A DNA stretch of 64,000 nucleotides, taken from positions 19,966 through 83,965 of the forward strand of contig CACIWG010000005.1 in the NCBI GenBank assembly GCA_902590245.1. Direction: 5' to 3'. How positions within the stretch are numbered: the first letter of the stretch is position 1; each line of letters begins with the position of its first letter. Shown piece after piece: positions 28,104 through 36,495 of the stretch. A program made the position numbers and the translations under genes. The stretch is from an uncultured SAR116 cluster alpha proteobacterium (GTDB taxonomy: Bacteria > Pseudomonadota > Alphaproteobacteria > Puniceispirillales > Marisalimonadaceae). The notes beneath the pieces are model-generated. The model made no database searches. It saw nothing but the letters and a program-made list of their open reading frames with translations, and had not been told where the DNA came from.

Positions 28104-28161
28104 TTTAATATTGTTCCCGATGTATATTATGTAGAATAAACATCTATAGATTTAACATTAA

Positions 28162-28686
28162 ATGATCATTTACCTTAATACTATTTATAAATCGAAAATA
28201 ATATTTAAAAAAAAAATTTTCCCTTGCCAGCTTGGCAAAAATGGTAGAGTTCCAAGTTACAAGAAAAGAGAAGGAGATAAATGTACACCTTCAGGTAAAT
28301 TCATTATTAGATCTATCTTTTTAAGAAAAGATAAAAAATTAAATATTCGTTTGAGAAAGTCAATAAAAAGAAAAATTTTTTATGTTCGTGAAAATTATGG
28401 ATGGTGTGATGATGTTCGCTCTAAACAATATAATCAATTGGTAGATTTAATTCCTAACTTTGATTATTCACATGAAAAATTATATAGATGTGATGATGTT
28501 TACGATATAACTTTAGAATTAAACTATAATCAAAATCCTACCTTCAAAAATAAAGGAAGTGCTATATTTATACATTGTTCTTTTAATGATTTAAGAAATA
28601 CAAATGGTTGTGTTGCTATAAAAAAAAATAATTTAAAATTTATAATTAATAATTTACAAAAAATAAATTACATATATATAAGATGA
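28162..28686 (+). CDS. YkuD-domain protein without signal peptide (ElsL-like recycling L,D-carboxypeptidase candidate)
   Basis: This 174-residue L,D-transpeptidase-fold protein has its catalytic core near the C-terminus: His138 in IFIHCSFND and Cys150 in NTNGCVAI, the usual His-x(n)-S/T-x-G-C arrangement with Asn replacing the His before Gly. CQLGKNGRVPSYKKREGDKCTPSGKF is the conserved N-terminal block of this branch. It has no signal peptide or membrane helix, so it should be cytoplasmic. A cytoplasmic YkuD enzyme of this kind, ElsL of Acinetobacter baumannii, is known to be a recycling L,D-carboxypeptidase that removes the terminal D-Ala. Divergence from ampG supports that role here. A classical cross-linking function is unlikely. 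Confidence 0.8.
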   Translation: MIIYLNTIYKSKIIFKKKIFPCQLGKNGRVPSYKKREGDKCTPSGKFIIRSIFLRKDKKLNIRLRKSIKRKIFYVRENYGWCDDVRSKQYNQLVDLIPNFDYSHEKLYRCDDVYDITLELNYNQNPTFKNKGSAIFIHCSFNDLRNTNGCVAIKKNNLKFIINNLQKINYIYIR

Positions 28687-28706
28687 TATAAATCCTGGAG
28701 AAAGAA

Positions 28707-30713
28707 ATGATCAATAACGTATTACCAATTATTTTAGGCATTTTGGGGCTATTAAGTGCATACTTTGTCTACTTAAAAGTTAAAGCATCTTCAGAAGGAA
28801 CTGGAAAAGTAAAAGATATTGGAGATGAAATTCATCTTGGTGCCATGGTATTTATGGCTAGTGAATATAAAAGATTAGCTTTATTTTGTATAGTTTGTAT
28901 CGTTGCTTTGTATTTTAGTTTGGGTTGGGAAACAGCAATTTCCTTTTTTGTGGGAGCTGCATGTTCTGGTGTTGCAGGTTTTATTGGAATGTATACTGCA
29001 ACAAAAGCTAACGTTAGAACTGCTGTCGCTGCAAACGAAAAAGGAGCTTCTGAAGCTCTTAATGTTGCTTTCTTCGGTGGCTCTATTATGGGTTTAACAG
29101 TTGCATCCATGGGTCTATTTGGAGTAGGGATTTTATTTTATTATTTTGGGGGAGATATCAAAACAATTCATTCGATTGAAGGATTTGCGATGGGTGCTTC
29201 TTCAGTTGCTTTATTTTCTCGTGTAGGTGGTGGAATTTTTACTAAAAGTGCAGATGTTGGAGCTGACCTTGTAGGTAAAGTAGAAGCGGGTATACCTGAA
29301 GATGATCCAAGAAATCCCGGTGTTATTGCAGATAATGTTGGTGATAATGTAGGTGATGTTGCTGGAATGGGTTCAGATATTTTTGAATCATATTGTGGAT
29401 CGATGATTGCGTCCATTGCATTAGCAGCGTCCATGACTTCTGCAACCATTACAAAATTAGGTGGAGATCAATATATGTTACAGCTTATGCCTTTAGCTCT
29501 TGCTTCACTTGGTCTCATTTGTTCTATTGTCGGGATTTTAATGGTTCGACTGTTCTCTAATAAAAGCCCTGAAATTGCGCTAAGATTTGGAACAATTGGT
29601 TCAGCCGTGGTATTTATTATTGCATCATTCTTCCTTGTTAAAAGCTTAGGTGTTTCATCAGGTGTTTGGGCAGCTGTTTTAATTGGATCTATTGGTGGTA
29701 TAATTGTTGGACTAGTTACAGAATATTATACTGGAGGTGCTCCAGTTAAGAAAATCGCTAAAGGTGGAGAAACAGGCTCAGCTACTATTATGATTACTGG
29801 ATTAGCCACTGGAATGCAATCAGTTGCTATACCAGTTTTCACAATTGTATGTATTATTTTTACATCAAATTATTTTGCTGGGTTATATGGTGTTGGAATT
29901 GCTGCTATCGGTATGTTAAGTACTGTTGGAATAACGATGGCAATTGATGCTTATGGACCTGTCGCTGATAATGCCGGTGGAATAGCAGAAATGGCAGAAA
30001 TGGGTAAAAAGACAAGAGAAATAACAGATTCTTTAGACGAAGTTGGTAATACAACTGCGGCTATCGGGAAAGGTTTCGCGATTAGTGCAGCAGCTTTGGC
30101 TGCTCTTGCATTAATAAGTGCTTACATTGAAAAAATATCTATGAGTGACCCAACTTTTGTATTAGCTATCAATGATCCTTTAGTATTAAGTGGTATGTTT
30201 TTAGGAGGGATCTTTCCATTTCTTGTAAGTGCAATGACTATGACTGCTGTAGGAGATGCAGCTTTTGATATGATAAAAGAAATAAGAAGGCAGTTTAAAG
30301 AAATTCCTGGTTTGCTAGAAGGTAAAGCAAAACCAGATACAGCAAAATGTGTTGATATAGCCACACAAGCTGCTTTGAGAAAAATGATACTGCCTGGGTC
30401 TCTTGCTGTTCTAGCTCCAGTAATAGTAGGATTTGTTTTGGGTCCAAAAGCGCTAGGTGGAATGTTAGGTGGTGCTTTGATTTGTTGTGTTATGATGGCA
30501 TTAATGATGTCAAATGCAGGTGGTGCATGGGATAATGCAAAAAAGTTTGTTGAAAAAGGTAATTATGGAGGAAAAGGTTCTGAAGTTCACAAAGCTGCAG
30601 TTGTTGGAGACACAGTTGGAGATCCGCTAAAAGACACTTCAGGACCATCAATGAATATTTTAATTAATGTAATGGCAATTGTTAGTTTAGTTATTGCCCC
30701 CTTATTGATATGA
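28707..30713 (+). CDS. hppA: K+-dependent-type membrane pyrophosphatase (ion-pumping)
   Basis: This protein couples PPi hydrolysis to H+ (or Na+) pumping across the inner membrane. It is 668 residues long with about 16 membrane helices. The substrate site is [35 protein letters not shown], with mirrored C-terminal motifs DNAKKFVE and [15 protein letters not shown]. At the diagnostic site the sequence is [13 protein letters not shown]: Ala-Ala, not Lys-Ala, which marks the K+-dependent subfamily. The pumped ion cannot be fixed from this. The start has GGAG 6 bases upstream. Its stop abuts that of the convergent mmsB with no gap. Confidence 0.96.
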   Translation: MINNVLPIILGILGLLSAYFVYLKVKASSEGTGKVKDIGDEIHLGAMVFMASEYKRLALFCIVCIVALYFSLGWETAISFFVGAACSGVAGFIGMYTATKANVRTAVAANEKGASEALNVAFFGGSIMGLTVASMGLFGVGILFYYFGGDIKTIHSIEGFAMGASSVALFSRVGGGIFTKSADVGADLVGKVEAGIPEDDPRNPGVIADNVGDNVGDVAGMGSDIFESYCGSMIASIALAASMTSATITKLGGDQYMLQLMPLALASLGLICSIVGILMVRLFSNKSPEIALRFGTIGSAVVFIIASFFLVKSLGVSSGVWAAVLIGSIGGIIVGLVTEYYTGGAPVKKIAKGGETGSATIMITGLATGMQSVAIPVFTIVCIIFTSNYFAGLYGVGIAAIGMLSTVGITMAIDAYGPVADNAGGIAEMAEMGKKTREITDSLDEVGNTTAAIGKGFAISAAALAALALISAYIEKISMSDPTFVLAINDPLVLSGMFLGGIFPFLVSAMTMTAVGDAAFDMIKEIRRQFKEIPGLLEGKAKPDTAKCVDIATQAALRKMILPGSLAVLAPVIVGFVLGPKALGGMLGGALICCVMMALMMSNAGGAWDNAKKFVEKGNYGGKGSEVHKAAVVGDTVGDPLKDTSGPSMNILINVMAIVSLVIAPLLI

Positions 30714-31580
30714 TTATTCATTAATTATATTTGAAAAGTCTAAATTTCCTTTTTTGTTTTCAGTTAAATATTTGTATTTCTTATAAGTCTGAATACCATA
30801 ATTAATATTTGACTCAGTCTCTGCTGCTGCATCTACTGCTAGACCTAAATCTTTGTACATTAAAGCAGTTGCAAAACCTCCTTCATAGTTTTTATCAGCA
30901 GGTGAAATTGGCCCAATTCCTTTAATTGGACAATAGGAGTTTACAGCCCAACATGATCCAGTTGAAGTTGAAATAACTTCAAATAATTTATTTAAATCTA
31001 AACCTAAGTTTTTTCCAAGATTAAAACTTTCACCAACAGCAATCATTGTTGATGCTAAGAGCATATTGTTGCATATTTTTGCACTTTGTCCTGAACCCTC
31101 TTCACCGCATAAAATAGAGTTTTTACCCATTATTTCAAATAGAAACTTCATCTCATTATATATTTGTGATTTCCCTCCAACCATAAAAGTCAAAGTTCCT
31201 TGATCAGCTCCAATCACTCCACCAGACACAGGTGCATCTAATGTCATTAAACCCTTTTCTTTAGCTTGCATTTGAACAAACCTAGATGTTTTTACGTCTA
31301 TTGTTGAACAATCAACAATATATTTGCCGGGCGTTGAGTAAGTTATAATTTCTGACCAAACTTTTCCAACAGCTAAACCATCTGGTAACATAGTAATAAT
31401 TATCTCCGATTCATCAATTAGATTTTTTAAATTATTAGCTATAAGAATATTATGGTTTTTTAAATTTTTGTAAGCATTATTATTAATATCATAACCAAAA
31501 ATCTGGAGATTTTCTTTTGATAGATTTATTGACATTCCTTTTCCCATATTTCCTAATCCAATAAAACCAATTTTTTTCAT
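30714..31580 (-). CDS. mmsB: 3-hydroxyisobutyrate dehydrogenase
   Basis: This enzyme oxidises 3-hydroxyisobutyrate to methylmalonate semialdehyde in valine breakdown. It is 288 residues long with the Rossmann motif [11 protein letters not shown], the substrate signature [16 protein letters not shown], the catalytic Lys in [12 protein letters not shown], and the HIBADH-specific [27 protein letters not shown] block. ACAD8-like and HIBYL-CoA hydrolase genes for the same pathway lie at 62-64 kb. The start is one base past the GH84 gene, so they share an operon although no pathway link is obvious. Confidence 0.93.
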   Translation of the reverse strand: MKKIGFIGLGNMGKGMSINLSKENLQIFGYDINNNAYKNLKNHNILIANNLKNLIDESEIIITMLPDGLAVGKVWSEIITYSTPGKYIVDCSTIDVKTSRFVQMQAKEKGLMTLDAPVSGGVIGADQGTLTFMVGGKSQIYNEMKFLFEIMGKNSILCGEEGSGQSAKICNNMLLASTMIAVGESFNLGKNLGLDLNKLFEVISTSTGSCWAVNSYCPIKGIGPISPADKNYEGGFATALMYKDLGLAVDAAAETESNINYGIQTYKKYKYLTENKKGNLDFSNIINE

Positions 31581-31581
31581 A

Positions 31582-32742
31582 TTAAGTTCTCCTTTTTAAA
31601 AGTAATTTTTGTAATGGATATGTTTTTAATTTCATTATTCTATTTTTGTTAAAATTTTTAGATAAAATTTCTAGATCTTGTTTTAATATTAAAAGGTAAT
31701 TATACCATTCACGAGATAAAGGCGATTTCCACTTCCACAAAAGAAAATCTAAGTGTTCAAATATATTTTTAGGTATTGAAATTTTACGTATTTTTTTTTC
31801 AAAAGAAAATATTGGACTTTCAAAAAAGTCTATAATCTTAATAAGAGAATTAGGTATTTGATTTTCTAAAATAGTTTTCTCCCATTCAGCAATTTTATTT
31901 TTATTTTTTAGACAATTGTTAATTATTTGAATTAGTAATTTATCAGTATTTATTAATCCGGTTAAGTTGAACATTAAACTTTTTTTCATATTATTAAAAG
32001 GATAAGGCCCAAGAAAAATTTTATTTGGACAATAATCATTCGCATAAAAATTGTCCCAGTAAATTACCTTATTTTTATCGAAAAGGCATTTAATTTTTTT
32101 TTGATCTGTTTCAAATTTTTGGTTTACGATAAATTTTCCACAATAAAATAAATTTGAATTTCCATTCAATTCTATAATCAAATCATCAATATATGTTGAA
32201 CTTTCACTAATAAGTTCATCTGCATAAATTCTTGGGACAACAAAAATTTCTCTATTTAGCTTTTTAGATAAAATTCTAACTAACTTACCGTGTGACTTAC
32301 CTTCATTGTAATTTTTAAATTTGCTTAACTTAGAAAAAACGTTTGGGATATCGTCAAATAAAAGCGCAATTTCGTCAGCACCATTATTTATTAAGATTTT
32401 ACATTTATCTAAAAGAGTATTTAAATCATACTTTGGTAATTTCTCTTTTTGATAAATTTCTGAAAAATTAAAATCTGCTCCTGGTGATACACCTACTATA
32501 ATTTTTATTTTATTTTTTTTAGCGTTTAAACAAAAATGTGAAAATTTGTTAAGCCAAATTTTAGAATATTTTCTTCTCCAATCAAATCTGTGATTTAAAT
32601 CTTCTTTAGGAGCATAAAAATAGGCATTCATATTATTTTGTTTAAGTGACAAAAGAATACTGTTTCGGTCTCTCCAATTCAATAAATTTCCATAATAGCC
32701 TTCAATATAGCCTAAATAAGTATTTGTTCTTAAATATTTCAT
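31582..32742 (-). CDS. GH84-family beta-N-acetylglucosaminidase (O-GlcNAcase-like), cytoplasmic
   Basis: This 386-residue protein resembles the catalytic domain of GH84 enzymes such as human OGA. Motifs in order are GYIEGYYG (near residue 15), AYFYAPKEDLNHRFDWRRKY (40-59), GVSPGADFNFS (84-94), the catalytic Asp pair Asp130-Asp131 in ALLFDDIP, and YWDNFYANDYCPN with FLGPYPF (228-249), where OGA has its substrate-binding W-D-N and N-D. GH84 enzymes use substrate-assisted catalysis with the N-acetyl group and remove beta-linked GlcNAc. There is no signal peptide. No GH3 nagZ is in the window, while ampG, anmK, murQ and an AmpD-like gene are, so it may remove GlcNAc from muropeptides. That role is inference. 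Confidence 0.9.
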   Translation of the reverse strand: MKYLRTNTYLGYIEGYYGNLLNWRDRNSILLSLKQNNMNAYFYAPKEDLNHRFDWRRKYSKIWLNKFSHFCLNAKKNKIKIIVGVSPGADFNFSEIYQKEKLPKYDLNTLLDKCKILINNGADEIALLFDDIPNVFSKLSKFKNYNEGKSHGKLVRILSKKLNREIFVVPRIYADELISESSTYIDDLIIELNGNSNLFYCGKFIVNQKFETDQKKIKCLFDKNKVIYWDNFYANDYCPNKIFLGPYPFNNMKKSLMFNLTGLINTDKLLIQIINNCLKNKNKIAEWEKTILENQIPNSLIKIIDFFESPIFSFEKKIRKISIPKNIFEHLDFLLWKWKSPLSREWYNYLLILKQDLEILSKNFNKNRIMKLKTYPLQKLLLKRRT

Positions 32743-32780
32743 AATGTATTATAACGTAATATTTTTTTTTGAGGAAAAAA

Positions 32781-33467
32781 ATGAAGGTTTTAGCAATTGG
32801 CGCTCACCCTGATGATATTGAGATATTTATGTATGGATTATTATGTCTATTAAAAAAAAATAATATCGAAATATTTATGATTATAGCCACTGATGGATCT
32901 CTTGGAGGTAAAAAATATAATAATTTAATTCAATTAAGAAAAGACGAATCTATAGAGGCATTAAAAAGAATAGGTATTCCTAAATTTTTAAATTTGCCGG
33001 ATAGTAGATTAGGAGATGAATATTCTCATAAAGATAAATTAAGACATGAAATTGATGAAATTTCTCCTGATTTAATTATTACGCACTATCATGAAGATTA
33101 TCATTCTGATCATAGAAATTTATCTAAATTAGTAAAAGATATCTCAAGTCATAATTTTCCTGTTTTGTATTGTGATACTATGATGGGTATAAATTTTTTA
33201 CCAAATTTTTATTTTGATATATCTGAATTTTTTGAGGAAAAAAAAGAAGCTATTCTTAATCACCAAAGTCAAAAGCCTGATAGATTCATAAAATTAATTG
33301 AATTAATGAATGGCTATAGATCTGCTCAGTGTAACGCAAAATTTGGATCTTTTGCAGAAGCTTATTTTTTTAATTCTTCATTTCCATTTGCCAACATAAA
33401 TAATATTCTTCCACAAACTATTAAAATTAGAAAATTTGATATTGATGGTAATTATGGATTTCTTTAA
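32781..33467 (+). CDS. PIG-L/LmbE-family zinc deacetylase
   Basis: This 228-residue hydrolase is of the MshB/BshB/chitobiose-deacetylase superfamily, which removes N-acetyl groups from GlcNAc-containing small molecules. The motif AHPDDIE gives His9 and Asp12 (zinc) and Asp11 (base), and HYHEDYHSDHR gives His111, the third ligand. The track starts at TTG 32769, but the ATG at 32781 has GAGG 6-8 bases upstream and begins at the first beta strand (MKVLAIGAH). The gene is divergent from GH84 with only 38 bases between them, and convergent with anmK (4-base overlap). The setting suggests action on a muropeptide-derived amino sugar; the substrate is unproven. Confidence 0.85.
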   Translation: MKVLAIGAHPDDIEIFMYGLLCLLKKNNIEIFMIIATDGSLGGKKYNNLIQLRKDESIEALKRIGIPKFLNLPDSRLGDEYSHKDKLRHEIDEISPDLIITHYHEDYHSDHRNLSKLVKDISSHNFPVLYCDTMMGINFLPNFYFDISEFFEEKKEAILNHQSQKPDRFIKLIELMNGYRSAQCNAKFGSFAEAYFFNSSFPFANINNILPQTIKIRKFDIDGNYGFL

Positions 33468-34540
33468 ACAGTATAAATATCTCCACAAATTGTAGGTTTG
33501 AACACACCAGTTGTAGAAGGAAATGTAGAGGGTAACTGATTTAATCTTCTGATTGAAAGGTAAGCTATCATTTCAGATTCAATGTAATCAGAAGATATTT
33601 GATATGAATTAAGGTCATAAAACTGAGCATCAATTGAATTTTTTAATTTATTTAAAATATATTTATTTTTATAACCACCTCCAGTTATACAAAAAGATTT
33701 GATCTTATTTGGCATTGAATTGATGGAATTTATTATTGAAATGACTGTAAGTTCAGAAAGAGTAGCCAATTTATCATTAAGGTCTAATATGTTTGTATCT
33801 ATATCTAAAAGGTATTTTTTGAAATAAAGTTTATCCAAAGATTTGGGTATAGCTGATTTAAAAAAATTGTCCTCTAAAAATTTTTTAACTTCTTTATAAT
33901 TTACTTTTCCGGCAAGTGACAACTCTCCATTATTATCAAATTCTTCATTAGTATATTTTTTTACAATTTCATCTAATAAACAATTTCCTGGCCCAGTATC
34001 AAATCCAAATAGGTTGATACCGTCCCAATAAGTTAAGTTTGAAATTCCACCAATATTTATAAAGCACGCAGGTAGAGGCATTAATAAGTCTTCAATAATA
34101 CTTTTGTGATATATTGGAGATAGAGGTGCTCCTTGTCCATTATTTAAAATATCATTTTTACGAAAATTATTTATAATTTTTTTTCTAAATTTATTAGCAA
34201 TAGTTTTTGGATTGCCTACTTGTATAGAAATTTCTTGAGGAACGTGTAGTAAAGTTTGACCATGAAATCCTATAACTTCACATAAGTTTACAAAGTTTGA
34301 TGCCTCCAAAGCTCTTATGTATTCATCGGTAATAATTTGATCTAAATAATTTAAAGTTGTTTTATTAAAGTTATTTTCAGAAGTAACTCTTTTTAAAGCA
34401 TCTTTAGTAGAACGTTTGTAATTTAAAAAAAAATTTTTTTTACATCTTTGGATTTTTTTTCCATCAGTTTTAATTAAGCTTAAATCTACTCCATCCATGC
34501 TAGTACCGGACATAATGCCAATTGTATTTATGTAATTAAT
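33464..34540 (-). CDS. anmK: Anhydro-N-acetylmuramic acid kinase, probable ATT start
   Basis: This enzyme phosphorylates and opens 1,6-anhydroMurNAc to MurNAc-6-phosphate. Motifs are the N-terminal IGIMSGTSMDGVD, FHGQTLLHVP, NIGGISNLTYW and FDTGPGNCLLDEIV. The ORF track begins at the Met of MSGTS (34513), but other AnmKs have about 8 more residues forming the first strand. Upstream codons read NYINTIGIMSGTS. An in-frame ATT at 34540 has AAGGAG 6 bases upstream, while the ATG is 33 bases away, so I propose an ATT start (358 aa). If wrong, the CDS begins at 34513. It is divergent from murQ, which handles its product. Confidence 0.9.
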   Translation of the reverse strand: MNYINTIGIMSGTSMDGVDLSLIKTDGKKIQRCKKNFFLNYKRSTKDALKRVTSENNFNKTTLNYLDQIITDEYIRALEASNFVNLCEVIGFHGQTLLHVPQEISIQVGNPKTIANKFRKKIINNFRKNDILNNGQGAPLSPIYHKSIIEDLLMPLPACFINIGGISNLTYWDGINLFGFDTGPGNCLLDEIVKKYTNEEFDNNGELSLAGKVNYKEVKKFLEDNFFKSAIPKSLDKLYFKKYLLDIDTNILDLNDKLATLSELTVISIINSINSMPNKIKSFCITGGGYKNKYILNKLKNSIDAQFYDLNSYQISSDYIESEMIAYLSIRRLNQLPSTFPSTTGVFKPTICGDIYTV

Positions 34541-34546
34541 ATTTTT

Positions 34547-34552
34547 CTCCTT
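34547..34552 (-). promoter_or_regulatory. Shine-Dalgarno AAGGAG pointing to an ATT start of anmK
   Basis: On the minus strand AAGGAG is followed by AAAAAT and then ATT AAT TAC, in frame with IGIMSGTS. No ATG, GTG or TTG lies in frame within a normal distance of this site, so it marks a rare initiation codon. Confidence 0.6.
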
Positions 34553-34642
34553 AGATAAAGTAATATTAATAAAGTTTATTTAAATTGATGACATATGTAT
34601 ATTTATTTAATAAGAATAATGAATTAGGGATATTTAATCTAA

Positions 34643-35389
34643 ATGACAAATGAACTAAAAACTGAGAAACGTTACCCATATTCTAAACCAATTGATAAGC
34701 TTAAACTAAATGAAGCTATTGAATTGATGATTAAAGAACAAAAACATTCAATATCAACATTGATTGAGAATAAAAAAATATTAGATGAAGTTATTTCAAA
34801 TATATCATCTAAATTATCTTGCTCCAGTGAAGGAAGACTTATTTATACTGGTGCTGGTACATCTGGAAGAATAGGTGTACAAGATGGCATTGAATTATAT
34901 CCGACTTTTGGATGGCCTAAAAAAAGGTTAAATTTTTTAATTTCTGGTGGGAAAAAAGCATTATACAGTACTGTTGAAAATGCAGAAGATAATATATCTA
35001 TTGCAAAAAGAATGGCAAATAAAATTAAGTTTACAAATAAGGATGTTTTAATTGCTATCTCTGCTAGCGGCAATACTCCTTTTACACTCGAGGTATTAAA
35101 GATTGCTAGCACAAAAAAAGTTCTGACCATATCATTATGTAATAATTGGAATTGTATAATGAAACAACATTCAGATTTCTCTGTTATTTTAGATACAGGA
35201 GAAGAATTAGTAGCAGGTTCTACTAGGTTAAAAGCTGGTACATCTCAAAAAGCATGTCTTAATTTGATTTCTACACTTGTCATGACTAAATTAGGAAAAG
35301 TTTCTAACGGTTTAATGGTTAATATGATCCCAACAAATAATAAATTAAAAATACGTCAAAAAAAAATCAATGAAATGAAAAAGTTATGA
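34643..35389 (+). CDS. murQ: N-acetylmuramic acid 6-phosphate etherase, lacking the C-terminal domain
   Basis: This enzyme cleaves the lactyl ether of MurNAc-6-phosphate to GlcNAc-6-phosphate and D-lactate in cell-wall recycling. The SIS fold is clear: LIYTGAGTSGRIGVQDGIE, LISGGKKAL, AISASGNTPF, VAGSTRLKAGT and NGLMVNMIPTN. Both catalytic glutamates are kept, Glu84 and Glu115 by alignment with E. coli Glu83 and Glu114. The protein is 248 residues against about 298: it ends at IRQKKINEMKKL and lacks the small C-terminal helical domain. Its stop overlaps the next gene's ATG (ATGA), so no remnant of that domain exists downstream. It is divergent from anmK. Confidence 0.92.
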   Translation: MTNELKTEKRYPYSKPIDKLKLNEAIELMIKEQKHSISTLIENKKILDEVISNISSKLSCSSEGRLIYTGAGTSGRIGVQDGIELYPTFGWPKKRLNFLISGGKKALYSTVENAEDNISIAKRMANKIKFTNKDVLIAISASGNTPFTLEVLKIASTKKVLTISLCNNWNCIMKQHSDFSVILDTGEELVAGSTRLKAGTSQKACLNLISTLVMTKLGKVSNGLMVNMIPTNNKLKIRQKKINEMKKL

Positions 35390-36399
35390 AAAATACTTTC
35401 TTGGTAACTGGTTCATCTGGGTTCATTGGTTATCATTTATCAAATATTCTTTTGTCAAAAGGTTTTAAGGTCATTGGTGTTGACGCATTAACAAATTATT
35501 ATGATAAAAATCTTAAGCTAGCTAGAAATGCTCTACTCAAGAAAAACAAAAATTATATATTTTATGAAGAAAATTTAGAAAATAAAAATCAAATTCAGAA
35601 GGTGTTTCAAAAACATAATATTAATATAGTAATACACTTGGCAGCTCAAGCAGGGGTTAGGTATTCTATAACTAATCCTGATGAATATATAAATTCAAAC
35701 ATCATCGGAACTTTCAATCTTCTTGAAATTATAAAAAATTTAGAATTACAACATCTTTTGTTAGCTTCAACTTCATCAGTTTATGGCGCAAATCAAAAAA
35801 TGCCATTTGAAGAAAAAGATAAAGCTGATCACCAAATTTCAACCTATGCCTCAACAAAAAAATCAATGGAATTAATTTCTCATAATTACTCTCACATTTA
35901 TAAAATTCCTACCACAGTTTTTAGGTTTTTTACAGTATATGGGCCTTGGGGGAGACCTGACATGGCACTATTTAAATTCACAAAAAATATTATACAAGGA
36001 AAAGAGATTGAAATTTATAATAATGGCAATATGTCTAGAAGTTTTACGTATATAGATGACTTAATCAATAATATTTATAAATTAATATCTATTATTCCTC
36101 TTGACAGTCAACCGTTAAATATAAATGATAGTCTTTCGCCGGTTGCTCCATGGAGAGTTGTTAATATAGGTGGAAACCAAAAAATACCTCTCATGAAATT
36201 TATCAATATTCTTGAGTTAGAATTAGGCATTAATGCGAAAAAAAAATTTTTAGATTTGCAATTAGGTGATGTCATAGAAACAAGTTCTAATAATAAATTG
36301 CTCGAATACCTTACAGGTATTTCTCCAAAAACCGATATAAAAAAGGGTATTAAATTATTTGTTAATTGGTATAAAAATTATATTAATTTAACTAAATAA
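35386..36399 (+). CDS. UDP-glucuronate 4-epimerase-like NAD-dependent sugar epimerase
   Basis: This 337-residue extended SDR has the NAD motif TGSSGFIGYHLS, the TSSVYG serine region, the catalytic Tyr-x3-Lys in YASTKKSME, and FRFFTVYGPWGRPDMALFKF with SFTYIDDLI. The last two are hallmarks of the UDP-glucuronate/UDP-galacturonate 4-epimerase (LpsL/WbnF-like) branch. It would supply UDP-galacturonate for surface polysaccharide. It overlaps murQ by 4 bases, translationally coupling polysaccharide and recycling genes. A 96-base gap separates it from the SDR-phosphoglycosyltransferase gene. Confidence 0.87.
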   Translation: MKNTFLVTGSSGFIGYHLSNILLSKGFKVIGVDALTNYYDKNLKLARNALLKKNKNYIFYEENLENKNQIQKVFQKHNINIVIHLAAQAGVRYSITNPDEYINSNIIGTFNLLEIIKNLELQHLLLASTSSVYGANQKMPFEEKDKADHQISTYASTKKSMELISHNYSHIYKIPTTVFRFFTVYGPWGRPDMALFKFTKNIIQGKEIEIYNNGNMSRSFTYIDDLINNIYKLISIIPLDSQPLNINDSLSPVAPWRVVNIGGNQKIPLMKFINILELELGINAKKKFLDLQLGDVIETSSNNKLLEYLTGISPKTDIKKGIKLFVNWYKNYINLTK

Positions 36400-36495
36400 A
36401 TAATCACATTAAGATTTATTTGCTAAAAATATTTTAAAATAGTGATAGAATAATTTATTCTTTATAAAAACTGATTTTTAAAAATTTAAATTAAA

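Noticed and set aside
28832-29449. ORFs on the minus strand inside hppA (92 and 93 aa)
   Set aside because: They are shadows of the pyrophosphatase, which has intact conserved motifs over its full length; the minus-strand translations look like no known family.
34643-35389. MurQ truncation caused by a frameshift
   Set aside because: The next gene's conserved N-terminus starts at the murQ stop codon (ATGA overlap), leaving no space or remnant for the missing domain.
36400-36495. AGAATAATTTATTCT inverted repeat in the 96-base gap between two polysaccharide genes
   Set aside because: A 7-base AT-rich palindrome is expected often by chance in such DNA; there is no second copy or adjacent regulator to support an operator or terminator.
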